A stretch of 20,422 bases of DNA from Chara braunii (GCA_003427395.1 BFEA01000430.1:982179-1002600); one strand, 5' to 3'; counted from the stretch's first letter, positions 7,243-16,698 are shown. A program made the numbers and translations. The notes: generated by a model not told the origin, from the sequence alone.

Positions 7243-8407
7243 ATGGCTTCAGAAGAAGCTGTAGACGGAGAAGATGCGGAGGATGATGTACGAAGGGTTA
7301 CAGCTTCAGAAGAAGCTGCATTTGTGAATATTGATGCAGATGAGCAAACTCCTCGAGGCGATGTATGCGAGAATGACGACGAAGAAAACACTGATGAGGT
7401 TGTAAGAAGGGACGAAGCTTCAGAAAAAGTTGTATTCGTGGATCTTCGGAAAGAAAACACAGAGGACGTGATGTATGCCAACGCTTGTGATCATGGCGGA
7501 GATACAATGGAGAACGACAATGCGGAGAGCAGGGAAGAAGCCCGCAGTAACGACGGAGCTTTTCAAAAATGTTTTTTCGATATGTTCGGCAAGAGGCCAT
7601 CAGGAGAAGGTATTAGAGAAATGAAGCAAACCTCCTTACAAGAGGTCAGAAGAGGTGTTTTCAGCAAGTTAAAGAAGAGCGAAAAAACTCCTTACAACTT
7701 AGGGAAACGAAGCAGGAACTTGCGTGTGTACAACAAGAAGGCAAACTACCACGTGAACATGAAGAGAGTGGAAGAAGTTCTCAAGGAGTCCTGCTGCAAG
7801 GCAGCATGTTATAAGAAGTTTCGCGCAGAAGATGTCTATTACATTCGTGAAACATTTAGGGCGATGAAACAACCGGAGCAAGTCAACTTCCTTCTCAGCG
7901 AGATGAGAGCTGCATCATATTTCTCAGATGAAGGAGAGTTAGCGATGCTAAGAGTAACATTAAATGGCATCAAGGTTTGCACAAGAGCATGGGGAAAGCT
8001 TTACGGATGCTCAACTACACATGTAGCAAGCGTTCGCGCAACTTTCAAGGATGGAGTGCACACGTACGAACATCGTAACAAGGGAGCGGGTGGTTTGTCT
8101 GTATCATCGTTGTATATTCTTTCTTGGCTGCACGAGTATTTTCGGTACAACACTGAAAGTATGCCGAACAGCAACCAATTTCATCTTTCGTCGACTCTTC
8201 TACGCAAAGATGTTTATGAATTTTTCGAGAAGGAGTGCGCATCACTTTACAGCTCCTCCATTTTTCCGTCGAGTTCATGGTTTATGACAATTTGGAGGGA
8301 CCACTGCCCTAAAGTTCTCATTCCTACACTAAAAAGGTTCTCAGTTTGCAGCCAATGTTTGTGATTCAAGACAGGACGCTCACAGGCAACAAAACGCATT
8401 GAACGAG
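7243..8407 (+). pseudogene. Copy A exon 1, conserved central segment with Cys motifs
   Basis: After an acidic stretch, the conserved part begins near PYNLGKRSRN (7690 onward) and YNKKANYHVNMKRVEEVL. A cysteine cluster (codons at 7792, 7795 and 7807, C-C-x3-C) follows, then a VCTRAWGKLYGCSTTHVASV region that looks helix-turn-helix-like, a WLHEYF..NTESMPNSNQFHL region, and a FMTIW..HCPKVLIP..KRFSVCSQC motif with C-x2-C at 8347 and 8356. This order is the usual N-terminal part of DUF7869-containing proteins. A TGA at 8362-8364 replaces a Lys codon of copy B; the homologous frame then runs to the splice donor after 8407. Zinc binding by the Cys motifs is inferred. Confidence 0.75.
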
Positions 8408-8410
8408 GTA

Positions 8411-8412
<2 letters not shown>

Positions 8413-8450
<38 letters not shown>
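8413..8450 (+). repeat. (TG)19 microsatellite next to the splice donor
   Basis: A pure TG run starts five bases inside the intron of copy A. No TG run is present at the same place in copy B, so it arose after the copies diverged or was lost there. Confidence 0.9.
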
Positions 8451-8454
<4 letters not shown>

Positions 8455-8572
8455 CGTGCATGCATTTGTGATTTTTTCCTACATCGTTCTTTCAAAGATC
8501 AATCCATCAGGTTTGGTCTCTTTGCTAAAAGAACACAAAAGGTTCAAGAATTTGAAGACTGTCTGAATTCTT

Positions 8573-8666
8573 ACTTGAGATAAAGGGATACAAGGCTACA
8601 TATCAAGCTGTACGTGAATTTCTCCTTCTCTGTCTACATTTCAAGTTACCTGTGCATTTCTCCTTC

Positions 8667-8699
<33 letters not shown>

Positions 8700-8845
8700 T
8701 GCTTCTTTGTTCTTTCGTACAAGTTTTTGCAAATAGCAATATGCCTAAATTCTTACGTGAAACAAAGAGATATAGGGCTATATTAATGTTGTCCGTTAAT
8801 TTTGCCTTCCCTATCTGTCTCTCTCTCTCTGACTCTCTCCGTTTT
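8573..8845 (+). repeat. Interspersed CT-repeat family members inside intron A
   Basis: GAGATAAAGGGATACAAGGC ... CGTGAATTTCTCCTTCTCTGTC with a CT run, and then CTTACGTGAAACAAAGAGAT with an exact ATATAGGGCTATAT dyad (8770-8783) and another CT run. Both match the order of blocks in the 2.75-3.3 kb units, showing that this family is dispersed and not confined to one array. Confidence 0.7.
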
Positions 8846-8914
8846 CTCCTCAAAGCTGATTCCATCGTGTTTGGTCTTTTTGCAGAAAGAGCAGAGACAG
8901 TCCTTGATATTTAG

Positions 8915-9810
8915 GGTTGTTTCGGGTTTGAGTCCCTTCAATCGATTGTTCTGACTGTTGAAGATAGAGTCCTCTAAGTGAGTTGCGCACTGACTATTTG
9001 ATGCAAAGCCCCACAAGTGGGTGGCGCACCTAAAAGGCAATCTAAGTGAATTATCCAAGAAATAATTATTTATTGCTAGCCATTCTAGACGCAATTAACC
9101 TAGAGGGCCATATCCTAAACAGTCTGCCGGTTGTGCGACTAAGGATGACTGTAATCTTTACATGAATTGTTTCATAAAAATAGTCGACATTAAAAGAACA
9201 GTGGAAAAAAAATAGTCATTTATTGCTAGTAATTCTGGGGGCAATGAACATATAGGGCTATATCCTAAACAGTCTGTCGGTTGAGCGACTACGAATGACT
9301 GCAACCTATACAGAAATTGTCTCAGAAAAATAATCGATATTAAAAAAAAGTGGACATTTAGTTAAAATGACTGGTTGTTTCGGGTTGTAGTCTAAGTCAG
9401 TTGCGCACTGACTATTTGATGTAAAACCCTACAAGTTGATGGCGCACCTAAAAGGCACTATAAGTGAATTATTCAATAAATAATAATTTATTGCTAGGCA
9501 TTCTGGGAGCAATTAACTTATAGGGCTATATCCTAAACAGTCTGTCGGTTGTGCAACTACGGATGACTGTAATCTTTACATGAATTGTTTCAAAAAAATA
9601 GTCGACATTAAAAGAACAGTGGACAGAAAATAGTAATTTATTGCTAGTCATTCTGGGAGCAATTAACTTAAAAAGCTTTATCCTAAACAGTCTGTCGGTT
9701 GCACGACTACGAATGACTGCAGTATTTACAGAAATTGTTTCAGAAAAATAATCGATATTAAAAGAAACGTGGATATTTATTTTAAATGGGTGATTGTTTC
9801 GGGTTGTAGT
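8915..9810 (+). repeat. 418-bp higher-order repeat in intron A
   Basis: TATTGCTAG occurs at 9071, 9221, 9489 and 9639. Subunits are therefore 150 bp and are arranged in pairs with a 418-bp period. Each subunit has a (C/T)ATTCTGGGAGCAATTAAC-like block, the dyad (ATATAGGGCTATAT at 9250-9263, TTATAGGGCTATAT at 9518-9531, decayed in the other two), CCTAAACAGTCTGTCGGTTG and TCGACATTAAAAGAACAGTGGA. The spacer unit GGTTGTTTCGGGTT recurs at 8915 and 9373, with a variant at 9792. Confidence 0.85.
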
Positions 9811-9862
9811 GTTCTAAGTGACAATGCTTTAATCGTTTGTACAATTGTCTCTTTGATGCCAG

Positions 9863-10116
9863 AAACATTCGAGAGGGCACTAGAGAAGCATCGGCTCATG
9901 CCATCAGAGGAGAGACAAAAGCTCAGCAAGCATCGACACAAGGCTTCAAGCAAACCAAGAGAATACATAGCCATGATTATTGATGGCATGAACCAGAGCA
10001 AGACGATACTGCCACACTTCAATAGGCCCCCGAAGGACGCGAAACTCAAAGAAGCGAACTTGGTAAAAGTTAATGTTGTTGGGGGAAAGATAGTAGGCTC
10101 TGTTCTAACGCTTTAG
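9863..10116 (+). pseudogene. Copy A exon 2, first segment (first Asp motif)
   Basis: From the splice acceptor the frame reads ETFERALEKHRLMPSEERQK, LSKHRHKASSKP and then YIAMIIDGMNQSKTILPHF, closely matching copy B (MFGKALEKHRL, MIIDGMDQSNTILPHF). The Asp at 9982-9984 in MIIDGM is at the position expected for the first catalytic Asp of an RNase H-like (DDE/D) fold, which ends a hydrophobic beta strand. The ATG-initiated ORF starting at 9769 reads through intron sequence and is not the real start. A one-base deletion between about 10095 and 10135 relative to copy B ends this frame at the TAG of 10114-10116. Confidence 0.75.
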
Positions 10117-10157
10117 CAACGTTGTTCTTTGACAACTTTAAATGACATTCTAATTGC

Positions 10158-11069
10158 ATGTTAACTGTTCTTCACCGTCGGATTTGTCAACTCCCTAGAC
10201 TGTTCCCGATAGTCCTTTATCTGACACTGGACAACACTTCAAAAGAGAACAAGAACAAGTTTGTGTTAGCATATCTTGTCGTTTTAGTAAAGATGAATGT
10301 CTTTAGTAAAGTCAAGTTGAACTTTCTTCTCGTAGGTCACACGCATGAGGACATAGATCAAATGTTCAGTTGTTACTCGAGGAAGTTGGCTCTACTGGAT
10401 GGGTACGATCTATTTGAGTTGCAACACATCATTAGAGAGTCATACAAGGCAGAACAAGAGCATGGTGTTACTGTTGACGAAATGACGGAAACAATAGACT
10501 GGAAATTGTTCGTCGAGGAGCATCTGCAAAAGGTGAATGATATCAGTTTCAATCAGCATTTCCGCGTTAAACGCAATGATGCGGGAGACGACAAAATTTG
10601 GAGCAAGCAATATCACAACTCACACTGGCATCCCAATAATAGAGAAGGTCTTGACATCTTGAAATCCGAGCCAAGAGGACAAATTCGCGCTTCACCGAAA
10701 CATCCTATTCGATCTTTGGAAGCTAGGTTTAGGCTGACTTGTGGAGATGTCGACGACAGACAGGAGAGTTTCAAGAGCAAGGTCGACGATCGTGTTGTTT
10801 CACTGGCCGCCCTCCAAGCGAACATAAATGCATTGGCGCCCTACATCCCACGCATCATTCAATGGTGGAAAGACTTCATTCAAATGCAATATGCACTGGA
10901 CATAGAAGACACTAATCTAAAAGAGCCTTTCCAGTGGCCAACAATAGTAGAGGACGAGGCAATGGGAGGAGATTCTAGGCCTCAAACTGCTGAAGACGTT
11001 GGTCAGTGCTTGGACGATGTCTTCCCTCATGAAAGACCCGTTTACGTTGGCGTGAGAAAGAGCAGATAG
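10158..11069 (+). pseudogene. Copy A exon 2, DUF7869-type core (303 codons open)
   Basis: The longest homologous stretch of copy A. It reads LYLTLDNTSKENKNKF with an Asp at 10230-10232, and GHTHEDIDQMFSCYSRKLA with Glu at 10347 and Asp at 10350 and 10356. The D...D...E/D spacing and strand-ending positions fit an RNase H-like transposase core. Further on are INQHF-like (FNQHFRVKRND), IWSKQYHNSHWHPN and WPTIVEDE blocks, all shared with copy B. LDNT.KENKNK and GHTHEDIDQ are hallmarks of the DUF7869 family; catalysis is inferred. A TGA at 10143-10145 precedes it (Ser in copy B), and a TAG at 11067-11069 ends it. Confidence 0.8.
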
Positions 11070-11550
11070 TACCGAGAAGAAAGAGATGGGAAGTACGAAG
11101 ACCTCGTAGTCAACAAGTTTATCGCACTGCGAGCCTTGCCCGGGCAGCAAGAAAGAGGCAAACCTTACCACATCAGAAAGGTTGTTGAGTTCCTGCCTAG
11201 AAAACGCTTTAAAGTGGCCTGGTTTGCCCAACGGGAGAAAGGAGATGGTTAATATCCACTACAAGAGGAATGCTCAAGGAAGGCCAACGAGGGAGCATTT
11301 TGAGGATATCTTCGATTAGAGCTGCGGCGTTCTATGTTACAACTTTGATCTGAAGACGGACAAGACTCTGTTAGTTGTGACGAAGAAGAAAATTTATGAA
11401 ATGTTAGAATCAATGGATGTAGATGATGATGAAGGCGAAGACATCTTGGCGTTACCTGCGAACGAGTGTCAGACCACTAGCGAGAAGAACGGCGAGAAGG
11501 ATTGTTTGACTGATGTGGTTACTTTCGTAAATCATTCGGAAAAACTTTAG
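11070..11550 (+). pseudogene. Copy A exon 2, C-terminal segment
   Basis: Read-through of the TAG gives YREERDGKYEDLVVNKFIAL, then GKPYHIRKVVEFL and KRFKVAWFAQREKGDG, matching GKPYHIGKVVDLL and KRFKVAWFAQREKGEGYYPQ in copy B. The pattern (KV - V.W) suggests a small beta-barrel module of SH3/chromo-like type common at the end of this family. TAA at 11250-11252, an apparent 2-bp deletion soon after, and TAG at 11317-11319 break it. The last recognisable frame ends LKTDKTLL...VNHSEKL with a TAG at 11548-11550, taken as the original stop because copy B also aligns into this tail. Confidence 0.65.
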
Positions 11551-11615
11551 TCGACTTTCACTGTAGAGATATCAAATTTTCTCTTAGGACTTGTCATAGC
11601 TTAGCATTGTCTTAT

Positions 11616-11672
11616 TTTGATTACTGTCTCAAATGGTTATTATTTATCTTGACAAGATTCCATCAACTACTT
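11616..11672 (+). repeat. Left copy of a direct repeat bounding the 11.9-12.8 kb array
   Basis: 22 bases at 11620-11641 are identical to 12824-12845, and similarity continues more loosely for about 35 further bases on the right. It lies just beyond the end of transposon copy A. Confidence 0.65.
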
Positions 11673-11879
11673 TGAACAACTTCCCTTGGAGTTCGTTTTA
11701 CCTTCAAATTCTTTTACCAAGGTTGGAATAGAGCTTCTTTAGTTTTCTTTGGTAGAGGACTTTAGACCCAAATAATATTTGAGATCGAAGTATTGGAAAA
11801 GCAGTTATCACAACATTTTCGAACAGTTCTTTGCATTTCGACATATGCTGAAATTGTAAAACAGGTTATTAGGTTTTTT

Positions 11880-12775
11880 CTTATTTAAAACTAAGTACCC
11901 AAAGACTATTTAACATTGAAATGTTAGCGAAACAGATGTTTGTTTTTTGCAATATATCCCAACAATATTGAACACTGAAATGTGAGAAAAATACTTCGCA
12001 GAGCATTTGCTGATATTAGTAAAACTGAAAAAAAACGTTCTTGAGTTTTCGGTAATATAGGACTATATGTCCAAGACTACTTAACATTGAAATGTTGAAA
12101 AATAATTAGCATACCATTTGCATAGCATTTGCTAATATTAATAAGACTGAAAAAAATATTCTTTAATTTTCTGTAATATAGGACTATATGTCCAAGACTA
12201 CTTAACATTGAAATGTTGAAAAATAGTCAGCATAGCATTTACTAAGATGTTTAAAGATTCCATAATACAATCTTTAGTTTCTTGTGATATAGGACTATAT
12301 TCGCAAACAATATTTAACATTGAAATGTGGGAAACATGATCCGCACAACATTTGCTGAAATGAATAAGACTGCGAAATATACTGTTATGTTTTCTGTGAT
12401 ATAGGATTATATGCCCAAAAATACTTAACATTGAAATGTGGGAAAAAAGGTAAGCATAACATTTGCTTAAATTAATAAGCCCGAAAACAATATAATACTT
12501 TTTCAGGGATATAACACTATATACCAAGAAAATATTTAAGAATCAAATGTTGGAAAAATAGTATCACAACACTTGCTAATAACATTTAGACTCGAAATAA
12601 ATATTCTTTATTGTTTCGGGTATAGGACTATAAACCTCGATAATATTTGACATTTAAATGTTGGTAAAGCAGTTAGCACAACAATTATTTTAATCGCGAA
12701 GACTGAAAAATATATTAGTACCTTTTCTCTCATATACGACTATATCCTAAATAATAATTAACATTGGAAACCGTT
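11880..12775 (+). repeat. Array of about nine 111-120 bp units
   Basis: The core TAACATTGAAATGTTG or variants recurs at about 11911, 11968, 12082, 12203, 12313, 12424, 12536, 12650 and 12760. Most units also contain a dyad ATATAGGACTATAT (exact at 12055-12068, 12176-12189 and 12287-12300; variants at 12399, 12508, 12620 and 12733), CATAGCATTTGCT-like and TTAATAAGACTGAAAA blocks. Unit similarity is lower at the edges. The reverse-strand frame across it is an incidental consequence of the repeat. Nothing coding is seen. Confidence 0.85.
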
Positions 12776-12819
12776 TTCACTTGGAACTATTTTTTCCTTG
12801 AAATAGTTTTTGAATACGT

Positions 12820-12880
12820 TTTCATTACTGTCTCAAATGGTTATTCATTTCTTCGCAATATTCGACTAGCAGCTTCAAAA
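12820..12880 (+). repeat. Right copy of the direct repeat bounding the array
   Basis: 12824-12845 is identical to 11620-11641. The following sequence (TTCTTCGCAATATTCGACTA...) is a diverged version of the bases after the left copy. Confidence 0.65.
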
Positions 12881-13430
12881 TGTTTTCTAACGAGCCGCGG
12901 ACTCGTTTTTTTACTCATATCTGTCTTTCCGTGTTAGAGGAGTGGTTGTTGTGCTTGCAACATTCGGGTTTGAAAACAAGTTCGAAGAACTCGAAAGAAA
13001 TTTCTTTATTGTTTTGTGTTATTTTTTGTTTCTTTTGCAACTGTCACATAGACACCTCCTTTTTATCAGTACGTTTTCTGTTTTTTTTGCAGATGACAAC
13101 TCATTTTCAACGAGAAACTCTCAAATTTTTCTTGCATTCGACACACATGTTTTTATGAGTCGGAGAGAGGTGACTATTTATGTACATTTTGGGATGTTAT
13201 AATTAAGAGTCACCGTCGTTCCTAAAAAAAATGATTTCTTTCGGTAATATTTGTCTTTTGCCTTGTTTAGAACAACATTTAGACCTGTTTCTACATGAAT
13301 TCTGTGCAACATGGCCCTGAAATTGAATATTATGAATGCCAAAATTCATCATTTAATTTTTGTTTACTCTGTCTATACACATTGTTGGGTTTTCTCCAGA
13401 TCTCTGGTTTTCACGAATCCTATGTTGAAA
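12881..13430. other. AT-rich sequence without a recognised gene
   Basis: Short open frames on the + strand (up to about 92 codons) consist mostly of Phe/Leu/Ser from T-rich sequence and show no motif. No RNA gene or repeat was recognised here. Confidence 0.45.
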
Positions 13431-13776
13431 GTAGAAAAATAGCATAATTTCACGAGAATTTGAATTGACTCTTGGTTGACATAAAATTTTTAGTCCGTAA
13501 TTAATAAAGTGTTTAAAGTCCTCTAAACGCAATGTTAAACGTCACGAAAATTCAATAAAATTCTAACACGACCTTAAAGGTCTATAATGTGAATTTGAGG
13601 AGAGTAGAAAAATAACATAATTTTGTGAGAATTTGACATGAAGCTTGGCGAGCATAAGAATTTTAATCCGTAATCGATTAGGTGTTTGAAGCGCTGTAAA
13701 CGCAATGTTAAACGTCGTGGAAATTCAATGAAATTCAAACACGACCTTGTAGGCCTTTAACAAAAATTTACGAAAA
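13431..13776 (+). repeat. 173-bp tandem dimer
   Basis: GTAGAAAAATAGCATAATTT at 13431 and its ATAACATAATTT variant at 13604. Both units share TCCGTAAT(T/C), the block CTAAACGCAATGTTAAACGTC (variant in the second), ATTCAAT(A/G)AAATTC and ACACGACCTT. Confidence 0.8.
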
Positions 13777-13963
13777 GTGGAAAAAAACTGATGTCGCGAC
13801 CGCAAATCGACAATTGTTCATGTGACAAATGTTTTGGTCAAAAAATGAATGACAAACCGCAAACTGAAAAACCGGGCCCAAACGGCAAATCGTGAGTCAA
13901 TTTCCAAAATCTCAAAATTGTAAAGTGAAAAACCGCAAAGTATATTGGAAAAGATCGTGAAAA

Positions 13964-14156
13964 CAAAAAGGTTGGCCGCACGTGCCTGGCTGCGAACTGC
14001 GACCTACTGTTGTACAAATTTACAAGAATTTACAAGCCGCCAAGGACTAGACTCTCATAACAAAAAGGTTGGTCACACGTGCCTGACTGCTAACTGCGAC
14101 CTACTGTTGTACAAATTTACACGAATTAACAAGCCGCTAACGACTAAACTCAGATA
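13964..14156 (+). repeat. 97-bp tandem dimer next to the 3' end of copy B
   Basis: CAAAAAGGTTGG(C/T)C(G/A)CACG starts at 13964 and 14061. Both units contain AACTGCGACCTACTGTTGTA and the following CAAATTTACA. The small + strand frame across both units reflects the repeat and has no recognisable motif. It may be part of the 3' untranslated or subterminal part of copy B. Confidence 0.8.
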
Positions 14157-14267
14157 ATTTGTTGAACAGCGACAAAAGGAAACATGGTCTAATGCGGAAG
14201 CAGAAATGACGTCGATCCCGTTGACTCTCTGCCAACCTCCGAAGCAATCGGTTCCTTGAAGGTCTTC

Positions 14268-15006
14268 CTAGTTGACATCCTCGGTTGTCATGGAATTCAT
14301 CATCTCAGAGATTTTTTGTCTGGTCTGCAAGAAAAGGGTCCTGTCTGTCTTCAGTTAAAAGTTGTAACAAAGAACGCCGCAACTGAAGTCATAGACGTCC
14401 TCAGAAGACTCTCTCGTAGTCTTTCCTTGAGGATTTGTCTTAAACTGAGGGTAGTAACCCTCTCCTTTCTCACGTTGTGCAAACCAAGCAACTTTGAATC
14501 GTTTACCTGCTAGCAGGTCGACAACCTTGCCAATGTGGTAAGGTTTGCCTCTCTCTAGCTCGTAATGTGATGAAAGTGTTGACCTCGAGATCGTCGTTCT
14601 TTCCGTCTCTGTCCTCTTGAAACTGTCTGCTCTTGCGTGCGCCGATGTAGATGGGTCTCTCTGGAGGGAAAATATCATCCCAGCGTTGGTCAAAGCCATT
14701 AGCGGTTGGTGGAACTTCTTCACCTCCTCTGCTGACATCAGCTGTTACAGAGGGTCACGCGAAAGGCTCTTTAAGGTTTGTGTCCTCAAGGTCGAGAGTT
14801 TCTTGCGCTATGAACTTATTCCACCATTTAATGTTGTGGGGTTGAGCGTAATGCGACAGGGTATGTACGTTGGCTTTCAAGGCGGCGATGGAAAGTACAT
14901 CATCGTCAACCTTGAATTTCGAAGATCCTCCCACTTTTCGATTATGGACATGACCTTCACTGTTGACGACCTTATCACGCCTCTCGTCCTCACCCCGACA
15001 AGTAAG
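14268..15006 (-). pseudogene. Copy B exon 2, C-terminal segments
   Basis: Reading from 15006 down: KVDDDVLSIAALKANVHTL, NIKWWNKFIAQETLDLEDTN, then a TGA at 14757-14755 where copy A has Trp (PFQWPT), then FPPERPIYIGARKSRQFQED. Around 14550 a deletion of roughly 14 bp shifts the frame. It continues as ERGKPYHIGKVVDLLAGKRF and KVAWFAQREKGEGYYPQF up to SCGVLCYNF, where TAA at 14357-14355 replaces Asp. Tail homology (LKTDRTLF) runs to a TAG at 14270-14268. The GKV..V.WF pattern suggests the same small beta-barrel module as in copy A. The open frame starting at 14738 is upstream-extended in the wrong frame. Confidence 0.65.
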
Positions 15007-15237
15007 TCAATATTTTGCTTCCAAAGATCGGATTTCATGCTTTGGCGAAGCTTGAACTTGTCCTGTTGGCTCTGACTTGAAGATGTCCAGACCTTCTCTG
15101 TCGTTCGGCTCCCACTGCGAATTATGATATTGCTTGCTCCAAATGCGCACCTCCCCGTAATCGTTGCGCTTGATTCGGAAATGTTGGTTGATGCTAATAT
15201 CACTGACATTATGTAGATAATCCTGAACGTACAACTT
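15007..15237 (-). pseudogene. Copy B exon 2, middle segment
   Basis: Follows the TGA at 15240-15238. It reads KLYVQDYLHNVSDISINQHF, RIKRNDYGEVRIWSKQYHNS, QWEPNDREGLDIFKSEP and SPKHEIRSLEAKY, residue for residue homologous with 10497-10730 of copy A. The preceding stop replaces Trp (TGG in A), and TGA at 15009-15007 replaces Arg. No separate start is implied: this is one exon interrupted by nonsense changes. Confidence 0.75.
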
Positions 15238-15878
15238 TCAGTCCATTGTTTCCGTCATCTCCTCAACGTGCACGCCATGATCTTGTTCTACCTTGTACGA
15301 CTCCCTAATCACGTGTTGCAACTCAGGAAGATCGAACGCACCATGTGCAGCCAACTTGCTCGAAAAACAACTGAACATCTGGTCGATGTCCTCGTGCGTG
15401 TGACGTACAAGAAGAAAGTTTAACTTAACTTTACGAAACACTCTTATTTTCACCAAGAACACGAGATATGACAACACAAATTTGTTCTTGTTCTCTTTCG
15501 AAGTGTTATCAAGTGTAAGATACAGGACTCTCGAAAATGGTACAGGAAGTTGAGAAATCTGACGATGAAGAACAGTTAGCATGCAATTAGAATTTGATTT
15601 GAAGTTGTCAAAGAAAACAGTTGCAGAGGCGTTCGATGAGAGTTCTAGCACCTTAGCCCCAACCACGTGAACTTTCACAAAGTTCCCTTCTTTTAGTTTC
15701 GAATCCTTTGGAACCCTAGTGAAGTGTGGCAGTATAGTGTTGCTCTGATCCATCCCATCAATGATCATTGCGACATACTCTGACGGATGACTTGAAGCCT
15801 TGTGGCGATGCTTACTGAGTTTTTGTCTCTCTTCTGCTTGCATTAACCGGTGTTTCTCTAGTGCCTTGCCAAACATTT
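15238..15878 (-). pseudogene. Copy B exon 2, DUF7869-type core
   Basis: Begins at the splice acceptor TTTTTTGCGCAG|AAATGTTT. Reads MFGKALEKHRLMQAEERQK, YVAMIIDGMDQSNTILPHF (Asp at 15759-15757), LYLTLDNTSKENKNKF (Asp at 15510-15508) and VRHTHEDIDQMFSCFSSKLA (Glu at 15393-15391). This copy is intact across the first two acidic motifs where copy A is frameshifted, so it gives the best view of the family order. The Gly of GHTHED is Arg here. Upstream codons of the ATG-initiated frame (to 15969) are intronic. RNase H-like catalysis is inferred from motif positions. Confidence 0.8.
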
Positions 15879-15964
15879 CTGCGCAAAAAACAAAACAAGC
15901 GGTTACTTTGTCAAAACATGTTAAAGAAAAGAGACAAAGCGCGATGAAGGGCCTTAAAATCGAA

Positions 15965-16385
15965 AGCAATGATTAAACAAAGTGTTATAGGGCTATAACT
16001 CAGGAAAGTCAGTCCAAAAGTGTCGTGCATCATAAAATTCAAATTTTGGGCAAGGTAATGCAAACGTCACTAATAACAAGGGCTTTAAAATCGAAGACGG
16101 CTAATAGATAAACTGTAAAAGGGTTTTTACTCCGAGAAGTCGAAGATGATTATTAGACAAAGTGTTATTAGGCTAAAACTCAGAAAAGTGAGTTTACAAA
16201 CGTCGTTGAATCTTCAATTCATTCTTCCTCAAAATTTCTGTTTTGATTGACTGGACGAGTTCGGGGAAGGCAACGCAGACGTCACGAAGACGATTATTAG
16301 ATAAAGTGGTAAAGGGCTTTAACTCTGAAAAGTCGAAGACGAATAAGAGACAAAGTGTTATAGGACTATTACTGAGACGAAGAGA
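15965..16385 (+). repeat. Five degenerate cassettes inside intron B
   Basis: Blocks of the form ATTA(A/G)A(C/T)AAAGTGTTATAGGGCT, followed by AACTCAG(G/A)AAAGT(C/G), start near 15972, 16101, 16151, 16293 and 16342. The first contains the dyad TTATAGGGCTATAA (15985-15998), the last TTATAGGACTATTA (16358-16371). They are unrelated in flanking sequence to the intron A repeat but share the dyad. Confidence 0.7.
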
Positions 16386-16643
16386 AAACGTTTAACTATT
16401 TCTTTACCAAACTTTCTACTTTCATAAGAATCCTTCCCAGTTTGCGCTGACACTATATTAATTTTTCTTTCTACACGAAGAACATTTAGAGAGAGAGAGA
16501 GAGAGAGGAGAACAAGAAAAATAAATAAGAGTGACGAAGAAGAGTTTCATGAGAATCCTTCCGTAAATGTGCAAGTCACAGCCTCTCCTTTCTGCAAAAA
16601 CAACTTCAATCAGTCGCGTTGTGGCAAACATCGAAGAATGAAC

Positions 16644-16646
<3 letters not shown>

Positions 16647-16698
<52 letters not shown>
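16647..16698 (+). repeat. (GA)26 microsatellite in intron B
   Basis: Pure GA run on the + strand, CT on the sense strand of copy B, about 55 bp inside the intron from the donor. Confidence 0.9.

Larger units (their letters stand above)
8408..9862 (+). other. Copy A intron (phase 1)
   Basis: Donor GAACGAG|GTATCT and acceptor TTTGATGCCAG|AAACATT join Glu-Arg-(G|AA) to ACA TTC GAG, giving E-T-F-E-R-A-L-E-K-H-R. Copy B has the same junction at the same residue and phase. The intron is 1455 bp and holds a TG19 microsatellite, two members of the CT/GA interspersed repeat family (about 8573-8690 and 8745-8845) and a 418-bp higher-order repeat. It is longer than the B intron (875 bp) because of these repeats. 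Confidence 0.75.
6794..11550 (+). mobile_element. Transposon copy A, coding remnant (DUF7869-type transposase family)
   Basis: A + strand, two-exon, transposase-like pseudogene whose parts align in order with copy B on the opposite strand. Exon 1 is 6794-8407, the intron 8408-9862, and exon 2 9863-11550. Upstream repeats with GGCGGGAA boxes begin near 5840. I could not identify terminal inverted repeats or a target-site duplication, so the outer ends are unknown; the interval given is the coding part. The N-terminal half has one frameshift (41-bp duplication), the exon 1 end has one stop, and exon 2 has at least two frameshifts and four stops, so the copy cannot act by itself. Confidence 0.8.

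Noticed and set aside
9769-9862. ATG at 9769 as a true start of the second transposase ORF
   Set aside because: Codons before 9863 are intron repeat sequence and do not match copy B; the homologous coding begins at the splice acceptor.
11880-12775. CRISPR-like array
   Set aside because: Units are 111-120 bp, vary throughout their length, have no constant-repeat/unique-spacer alternation, and the sequence is eukaryotic.
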